Shown here: positions 6,216 through 10,578 of the stretch, one piece after another
How the letters are laid out: each line of letters opens with the position of its first letter
How positions within the stretch are numbered: position 1 is the first letter of the stretch
Origin: an uncultured Anaerosacchariphilus sp.
GTDB lineage: Bacteria; Bacillota; Clostridia; Lachnospirales; Lachnospiraceae
Length of the DNA stretch: 10,578 bases
Reading direction: 5' to 3'
Assembly: GCA_934373375.1 (NCBI GenBank)
Contig: CAKROP010000046.1
Location: forward strand, 1-10,578
Notes under the pieces: generated by a model
Seen by the model: the letters and a program-made list of their open reading frames with translations, nothing else
What the model was told of the DNA's origin: nothing
The model's database searches: none
Program-made: the position numbers and the translations under genes

Positions 6216-7158
6216 TTAGCTGGAGACCCAGCTCCTTCAGTTTTGCAAGTACCTCCTCCAGGGACTTACGACCCAGGTTACGAACCTTCATCATATCTTC
6301 CGGAGTTCTGTTGCAAAGCTCTTCTACTGTATTGATTCCTGCTCTCTTCAAGCAGTTGAAGGAACGAACGGAAAGCTCCAGCTCGTCAATGCTCATTTCA
6401 AGCACTTTTTCCTTCTCATTGTCCTCTTTCTCTACCATAACCTCTGCGGTCTTGGCATTCTCGGACAGGTCGATGAACAGGCTCAGATGCTCGCTCAGTA
6501 CCTTTGCAGCAAGGCTGACAGCCTCATCCGGAACCAGAGTTCCGTTTGTATACACATCAAGTGTCAGCTTGTCATAGTCAGTTACCTGACCTACACGGGT
6601 ATCCTGCACTGTCATATTTACACGCTCAACGGGTGTATAGATAGAATCGATCGCGATCACTCCGATGGGGAGATCCGGATTCTTATTCTTATCTGCACTC
6701 ACATAGCCTCTGCCCTTCGTAATCGTCAGCTCCATGTACAGCTTGCTGTCTGCGCCGCCGTTCAGATGAGCGATGACAAGCTCCGGGTTCAGAATCTCGA
6801 TATCGGGATCTGCCTGAATATCAGCTGCTGTGACTACGCCCTCTCCATCGAACTCGATGTAGGCGACTTTCGCTTCGTTGCTGTCGCTTGTATTCCGAAT
6901 GGCCAGATTCTTGATGTTCATGATGATCTCAGTTACATCTTCCTTAACTCCCGGAATAGAACTGAACTCATGCAGAACGCCTTCGATCTTCACCTGGCTG
7001 ACTGCTGCACCCGGTAACGAAGAAAGCATGATTCTTCTCAGTGAATTGCCCAGTGTCGTACCATAGCCTCTCTCAAGCGGCTCAACCACAAATTTTCCAT
7101 ACTTCTTATCATTTGAAATCTCTGCAATCTCAATTTTCGGTTTATTAAACTCGAACAC
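6199..7158 (-). CDS. rpoA: DNA-directed RNA polymerase subunit alpha
   Basis: The alpha subunit (319 residues) dimerises to nucleate RNA polymerase assembly and contacts promoter DNA and activators. The N-terminal domain includes [20 protein letters not shown] (26-45) and spans about 1-230. A charged linker ([10 protein letters not shown], 242-251) leads to the C-terminal domain [16 protein letters not shown] (259-274) and [13 protein letters not shown] (292-304). R265, N268, C269, G296, K298 and S299, the UP-element-contacting positions of the E. coli protein, are present at the same residue numbers. The start is GTG (7156-7158) with AGGAGG (7168-7173) nine bases upstream; no better ATG is available. 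It follows rpsD by 58 bases. Its last codons (PSEE and stop) form one arm of hairpin H1, so any mutation here would affect both protein and RNA structure. Confidence 0.98.
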   Translation of the reverse strand: MFEFNKPKIEIAEISNDKKYGKFVVEPLERGYGTTLGNSLRRIMLSSLPGAAVSQVKIEGVLHEFSSIPGVKEDVTEIIMNIKNLAIRNTSDSNEAKVAYIEFDGEGVVTAADIQADPDIEILNPELVIAHLNGGADSKLYMELTITKGRGYVSADKNKNPDLPIGVIAIDSIYTPVERVNMTVQDTRVGQVTDYDKLTLDVYTNGTLVPDEAVSLAAKVLSEHLSLFIDLSENAKTAEVMVEKEDNEKEKVLEMSIDELELSVRSFNCLKRAGINTVEELCNRTPEDMMKVRNLGRKSLEEVLAKLKELGLQLNPSEE

Positions 7159-7216
7159 TAAAAGGCTCCTCCTTCACATTTTGTTTGGGTGTTATGCTGT
7201 CGATATATATTCAGAA

Positions 7217-7810
7217 TTACTTAGAATACAGCTCGACGATAAGCATCTCATCAACCGGAACGTCGATGACTTCTCTGCTCGGAAGCTCTTTTACAGTTCC
7301 CTTCAGAGCCTCGAGGTCAGCCTCAAGCCACTCCGGAACCAGTCTTCCTGCAGTTGCCTCTACGATATCCTTGTATCTCTGAGAGCCCTTGCACTTCTCT
7401 TTGATTTCGATCACGTCGCCAGCCTTTACAAGGTAGGACGGGATGTTCACCTGCTTGCCGTTTACCAGAATGTGCTTGTGGTCAACGATCTGACGAGCCT
7501 CTCTTCTGGTTCTCGCAAGACCAAGACGGAAAACAACGTTGTCCAGTCTGCTCTCCAGGATAACCATCAGGTTCTCACCTGTCTGGCCTTTCATTCTGTC
7601 CGCTCTCTTGTAGTAGTTGCGGAACGGCTTCTCAAGTACGCCGTAGATGAATTTTGCTTTCTGCTTCTCACGAAGCTGAAGTCCGTACTCGGACATCTTT
7701 CTGTTTGCTCTCTTTAACTCTCTTGTGGACTTCTTATCAATTCCTAATACTGTCGGCTCCAGACCAAGGGAACGACATCTTTTTAAAACCGGAACACGAT
7801 TGACTGCCAT
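7217..7810 (-). CDS. rpsD: 30S ribosomal protein uS4
   Basis: uS4 (197 residues) is a primary 16S rRNA-binding protein that starts small-subunit assembly. In E. coli it also represses translation of the alpha operon. Family features are the N-terminal CRSLGLEP, the RNA-binding S4 domain [40 protein letters not shown] at about 86-125, and the C-terminus [14 protein letters not shown]. Only one Cys is in the N-terminal region, so this is the zinc-free form rather than the four-Cys zinc type. ATG at 7808-7810 has TAGGAGG about ten bases upstream. It sits 19 bases after rpsK in the expected alpha-operon order. Confidence 0.98.
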   Translation of the reverse strand: MAVNRVPVLKRCRSLGLEPTVLGIDKKSTRELKRANRKMSEYGLQLREKQKAKFIYGVLEKPFRNYYKRADRMKGQTGENLMVILESRLDNVVFRLGLARTRREARQIVDHKHILVNGKQVNIPSYLVKAGDVIEIKEKCKGSQRYKDIVEATAGRLVPEWLEADLEALKGTVKELPSREVIDVPVDEMLIVELYSK

Positions 7811-7829
7811 AACTTACGTACCTCCTAAA

Positions 7830-8222
7830 TTAGACTCTTCTACGCTTTGGCGGACGGCATCCGTTGTGCGGAACGGGTGTTACGTCACGAATACTGGTTA
7901 CCTCCAGACCACATGCCTGAAGTGCACGGATTGCTGCCTCACGGCCTGAACCCGGTCCCTTAACCATAACGTCTACAGTCTTGAGTCCATGTACTAAAGC
8001 TGCCTTGGTTGCAGTCTCAGCTGCCATCTGTGCAGCATACGGAGTAGATTTCCTTGAACCTCTAAATCCCAGACCACCGGCACTTGCCCATGACAGAGCG
8101 TTTCCTTCAGTATCTGTCAGAGTAACGATTGTATTGTTAAAAGATGACTGAATATGTGCCTGTCCGCGTTCAACGTTTTTCTTTACGCGCTTTTTTGTCA
8201 CTTTCTTTGTAACTTTCGCCAT
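7830..8222 (-). CDS. rpsK: 30S ribosomal protein uS11
   Basis: uS11 (130 residues) lies on the platform of the small subunit and helps shape the Shine-Dalgarno cleft and mRNA exit region. The basic N-terminus, [16 protein letters not shown] (22-37), [17 protein letters not shown] (49-65), [15 protein letters not shown] and the C-terminal [18 protein letters not shown] are all diagnostic. ATG at 8220-8222 has a weaker ribosome-binding site (AAAGTAGG) than its neighbours. It lies between rpsM (51 bases upstream) and rpsD (19 bases downstream). Length and sequence are normal. Confidence 0.98.
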   Translation of the reverse strand: MAKVTKKVTKKRVKKNVERGQAHIQSSFNNTIVTLTDTEGNALSWASAGGLGFRGSRKSTPYAAQMAAETATKAALVHGLKTVDVMVKGPGSGREAAIRALQACGLEVTSIRDVTPVPHNGCRPPKRRRV

Positions 8223-8273
8223 TTTAAACTAACCTACTTTCTTCATATCTTGCATTCGCTAAGTGCTCAATGC

Positions 8274-8642
8274 TTATTTCTTCTTATTAGCTACTGTTCT
8301 CTTCGGACCCTTGCGAGTTCTTGCGTTGGTCTTAGTCTTCTGACCACGAACCGGCAGTCCCTTACGATGACGGATACCTCTGTAGCATCCGATCTCCTGC
8401 AGACGCTTGATGTTCATCGCGATCTCACGTCTTAAATCTCCCTCTACCATGTAGTCAGCGTCGATTACTTCGCTGATTCTCTTGACTTCGTCGTCAGTCA
8501 GGTCTCTTACACGGGTATCCGGATTTACCTTTGCTGCTTCCAGAATCTTGGTTGCGCTTACGCGGCCGATGCCGTATACATAAGTCAGACCAATCTCTAC
8601 ACGCTTTTCTCTTGGTAAGTCTACACCAGAAATACGAGCCAT
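8274..8642 (-). CDS. rpsM: 30S ribosomal protein uS13
   Basis: uS13 (122 residues) sits at the head of the small subunit, contacting the P-site tRNA and bridging to the large subunit. [25 protein letters not shown] starts at residue 2, the H2TH helix region follows, and the basic tail [20 protein letters not shown] continues to [10 protein letters not shown], as in the family. The tail ends in KKK. ATG at 8640-8642 has GGAGGAA about nine bases upstream. It follows rpmJ by an unusually long 267 bases that fold into several hairpins, the position where E. coli carries the S4-binding alpha-operon leader. Confidence 0.98.
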   Translation of the reverse strand: MARISGVDLPREKRVEIGLTYVYGIGRVSATKILEAAKVNPDTRVRDLTDDEVKRISEVIDADYMVEGDLRREIAMNIKRLQEIGCYRGIRHRKGLPVRGQKTKTNARTRKGPKRTVANKKK

Positions 8643-8909
8643 TTGATTATTCCTCCATTTAATAAAAAATTGGGTTCGGGCGTTTTTTAATAGGTGCCCG
8701 CTGACACTTTCCTAAATGGGATACGAAAGTTCGCATCCAGCCGGATATCTTATCCGACCTTTCAGATACTCTGCGGTATGCATTTCTCCGTTTTAAGCAA
8801 TATCATTGTGAATAATCTCCTGCTCACAAATATATATGAAATGCCGTGATTTATCACAGCCAGCCGCTCATACTTAATTGTTTCTACAAGATTATCACAA
8901 TCTGCGGAA
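8643..8909 (-). promoter_or_regulatory. Structured intergenic region before rpsM (possible ribosomal-protein leader)
   Basis: This gap between rpmJ and rpsM holds no convincing gene. On the transcript I see hairpins at 8843-8860 (GCUGUGA-UAAA-UCACGGC, one G-U pair), 8740-8758 (8 bp around three bases), and 8719-8738 (GGAUGCGAA/UUCGUAUCC). A CGGGC/GCCCG pair lies at 8677-8681 and 8696-8700. A second pairing, ACTTTC (8706-8711) with GAAAGT (8725-8730), excludes the 8719-8738 hairpin. A weak promoter is possible at 8829-8857 (GTGATA, 17 bases, TATATT), so rpsM may have its own transcript. Function as a regulatory leader is inference from position and folding. Confidence 0.5.
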
Positions 8910-9023
8910 TTAACCCTGGCGCTGCTTGTGCTTCGGATTCTCGCAAATTACTCTGATACTACCTTTTCTCTTGATGATTTTGCACTTCTCGCAAATGGGT
9001 TTTACAGATGATCTTACTTTCAT
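8910..9023 (-). CDS. rpmJ: 50S ribosomal protein bL36
   Basis: bL36 is the smallest large-subunit protein, 37 residues here, starting [20 protein letters not shown]. It has the zinc-binding set C11, C14, C27 and H32, so it is the zinc-containing form. The ATG at 9021-9023 has AAAGGAGG upstream (nine bases from AGGAGG). An open frame extends 61 codons further upstream, but that part shows no family match and covers leader DNA, so I reject it. In most Firmicutes infA precedes rpmJ; here argH and a promoter region do. It is the first gene of the ribosomal segment in this window. Confidence 0.97.
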   Translation of the reverse strand: MKVRSSVKPICEKCKIIKRKGSIRVICENPKHKQRQG

Positions 9024-9074
9024 CGTAAAAATCCTCCTTTCACATCTTTCGTTCTTCTTCACTCTTCCACAACT

Positions 9075-9146
9075 GGGTTTTGAAGTGGAAAAATGCCGAA
9101 AAACAAGGCGTTTCTTGTTCCCGATCTCACGAATCTTCCAAAACCC
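9075..9146 (-). promoter_or_regulatory. Foldable leader of rpmJ
   Basis: GGGTTTTGAAG (9075-9085) and CTTCCAAAACCC (9135-9146) can pair over 11 positions with one bulged base, enclosing a small hairpin AACAAG (9102-9107) / CTTGTT (9114-9119). The structure would sit in the 5' leader of the transcript from the promoter at 9195-9223. TTCCAC (9065-9070) and GTGGAA (9085-9090) offer a competing pairing. Significance is unproven. Confidence 0.35.
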
Positions 9147-9166
9147 GTTTCTTAAAAACAGGCGCA

Positions 9167-9214
9167 GAATCCCCGTGGAGATCATACGTCTAGTATGATA
9201 ACACACGGGGATTC
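9167..9214 (-). terminator. Long palindrome after argH, possible weak terminator
   Basis: GAATCCCCGTG (9167-9177) pairs perfectly with CACGGGGATTC (9204-9214), and inside it ATCATAC (9181-9187) pairs with GTATGAT (9193-9199) around five bases. A transcript from argH would form this about 49 bases after the stop. The next T run (five T) starts eight bases beyond the stem, which is poor for an intrinsic terminator. The palindrome also contains the -10 of the rpmJ promoter, so it could be an operator. Confidence 0.5.
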
Positions 9215-9223
9215 AGAATGCAA
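9195..9223 (-). promoter_or_regulatory. Extended -10 promoter for the rpmJ-rplQ operon
   Basis: On the minus strand -35 TTGCAT (9218-9223, weak) is separated by 17 bases from -10 TATCAT (9195-9200, five of six), preceded by TGT, which makes an extended -10. Immediately upstream of the -35 lies an A-rich tract (AAAAATTAAAAAAG) like an UP element, as expected of a strong ribosomal promoter. Transcription would start near 9188, giving a leader of about 165 bases. Confidence 0.6.
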
Positions 9224-9262
9224 GTACTTTTTTAATTTTTCTGCCATTTTTTCGTCATTTTT

Positions 9263-10578
9263 TTAGCGCTCCAGGCTGTTCAGCCACCGCTTGCCCACCT
9301 CGATCTGGCGGCGTACCTCGGACGGAGCGGTTCCGCCGAAGGATACCCGGGCGTCTACGCAGTTCTTGATGCTGATGTCGCCCAGCAGCTCTTTGGTCAC
9401 GCGCTTGTCGATGGCCTGCAGATCCTCGTCGGTCAGATCCTCGAAATCGCAGCCCTTGTTCTCGCAGGTCTTTACCATATGGCCCACGATGGAGTGCGCC
9501 TCACGGAACGGAATGCCCTGCTTTGCGAAATGCTCCGCAATATCGGTGGCGTTCAGGAAGCCCTTGCCCAGCTGCTTCTCGATCTGATCCATACGGAACT
9601 CGGTCTTGTCCAGCATCTTCGCGAAAATGTCGATGGTGGCTTTCCAGGTGTCGATGGCGTCGAAGACGCTCTCCTTGTCCTCCTGGAAGTCCTTATTGTA
9701 CGCCAGGGCTGTTCCCTTCATGACGGTCAGAAGCTGCATCAGATCGCCGTATACACGGCCTACCTTACCACGAATCAGCTCCGCCATATCCGGGTTCTTC
9801 TTCTGGGGCATGATGCTGCTTCCGGTGCAGAAGCTGTCGTCGATGGCGATATAGGAAAACTCCGAAGAGTTCCACCATGCGAACTCCTCCGCCCAGCGGG
9901 ACAGATGCATCATGGAGATAGCAGCGTCGCTTAAAAACTCCAGGCTGTAGTCACGGTCGCTGACGGTATCCATGGCATTCTCCGTGGGTGCTTTAAAATG
10001 AAGCAGCTCACTAGTCAGATGACGGTCAATCGGCATGGTCGTTCCGGCCAGGGCGCAGGCGCCCAGCGGGTTGTAATTCAGACGCTCTACGGTATCCATC
10101 AGACGCTCAATATCTCTCTTGAACATCTGGAAATAAGCCATAAATACAAAGCCAATGGTAATGGGCTGCGCATGCTGCAAATGGGTAAAGCCCACGGTAA
10201 TCTGATCCGCGTACTTCTCCGCCTTCTCCAGAATGACACTCTCCAGATAACACAGGCTGTTCAAAATCTCATAAATCTCTTTTCTCAGATACAGACGGAT
10301 GTCCACCTGACACTGATCGTTCCGGCTTCTGGAAGTATGCAGCTTCTTACCCACGTCCCCGATGCGCTCGATGAGACGGCTCTCGATTCCCATATGGATA
10401 TCCTCATCATCCACATTGAATACAATCTTTCCGTCCGCGATATCCTGACGAATCGCCTTTAGACCTGCGATAATCTGCTCCTTCTACTCCTCAGACACGA
10501 TGCCCTGCTTACCCAGCATGGTCACATGGGCAATACTGCCGTCGATGTCCTCGTTGTACATTCTCTGATCAAAAAAAA
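9263..10578 (-). pseudogene. argH: argH, argininosuccinate lyase, with in-frame TAG and cut by window edge
   Basis: Argininosuccinate lyase makes arginine and fumarate in the last step of arginine synthesis. Reading from the right edge, one frame gives [17 protein letters not shown] and on to GIVSEE, then TAG at 10484-10486. The same frame continues KEQIIAGLKAIRQ into the intact remainder: DDEDIHMGIE, HTSRSRNDQ, GFTHLQHAQP, and the catalytic-loop signature GSSIMPQKKNPD with its serine. The downstream open part runs 383 residues from GTG at 10412-10414 to TAA at 9263. Family members are about 460 residues, so only some 20 N-terminal residues lie outside. GAG to TAG needs one base change. A protein restarted at GTG would lack N-terminal substrate-binding residues, so it is either a broken gene or a sequence error near a contig end. 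Homology is certain; its status is not. Confidence 0.8.

Noticed and set aside
6029..6577. Plus-strand open frame of 182 codons with repeated EEFYSS peptides across the rpoA-rplQ spacer
   Set aside because: It is antisense to rpoA, and the repeats come from the palindromic hairpins; no ribosome-binding site or family match.
8910..9206. 98-residue version of bL36 starting at 9206
   Set aside because: The first 61 residues do not resemble any bL36 and cover promoter and leader DNA; ATG at 9023 has a strong ribosome-binding site and gives the standard 37 residues.
10484..10486. TAG recoded as an amino acid in this organism
   Set aside because: TAG is used as a normal stop at the end of the algI-like gene, whose product ends in the typical FIYFQF, so recoding is unlikely.
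10571..10578. Run of eight A at the window end as a biological feature
   Set aside because: It falls where ArgH codons should read on (Phe before Asp-Gln-Arg) and at the sequence edge, so it may be ordinary Phe codons or an assembly edge effect; nothing can be concluded.

Overview
The window looks like chromosomal DNA of a Gram-positive, low-to-mid GC Clostridia member, most likely Lachnospiraceae. The reasons are an enlarged bL17, strong AGGAGG ribosome-binding sites, spc/alpha-type ribosomal protein genes, and an AlgI/SGNH O-acetylation pair of the kind common in gut Firmicutes. The family assignment is inference from protein character. Every gene I support lies on the minus strand, so transcription runs from high to low coordinates.

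Layout in transcription order. (1) argH (argininosuccinate lyase), about 10578-9263, runs off the window edge and carries an in-frame TAG at 10484-10486. (2) A promoter embedded in a long palindrome (9167-9223) is followed by a ribosomal alpha-operon segment: rpmJ, a 267-nt structured gap, rpsM, rpsK, rpsD, rpoA, a 171-nt spacer packed with hairpins, and rplQ. It closes with a good intrinsic terminator at 5411-5451. infA is not next to rpmJ; argH sits there instead. (3) Three tightly packed genes, probably one operon, follow: a PLP-dependent class I/II aminotransferase, an AlgI-like MBOAT acyltransferase whose start overlaps the aminotransferase 3' end, and an SGNH/AlgJ-DltD-like membrane-anchored protein nine bases later. 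(4) A near-consensus promoter at 1001-1029 drives sfsA and then mutY, which runs off the left edge.

How the genes work together. The alpha operon supplies ribosomal proteins bL36, uS13, uS11, uS4 and bL17 plus the RNA polymerase alpha subunit. The AlgI-like and SGNH proteins form a plausible two-step surface O-acetylation machine: the MBOAT protein moves an acyl group across the membrane and the SGNH protein transfers it to an extracellular glycan or polymer. The role of the coupled aminotransferase is unknown. sfsA and mutY are housekeeping nucleic-acid enzymes.

I found no CRISPR array, transposon, tRNA or phage genes. The most unusual signals are the tandem hairpins between rpoA and rplQ, where two copies differ by three compensated base pairs; an SGNH protein whose C-terminus resembles a FAM3/ILEI (PANDER-like) domain with its halves in swapped order; the structured rpmJ-rpsM gap; and the nonsense codon in argH.
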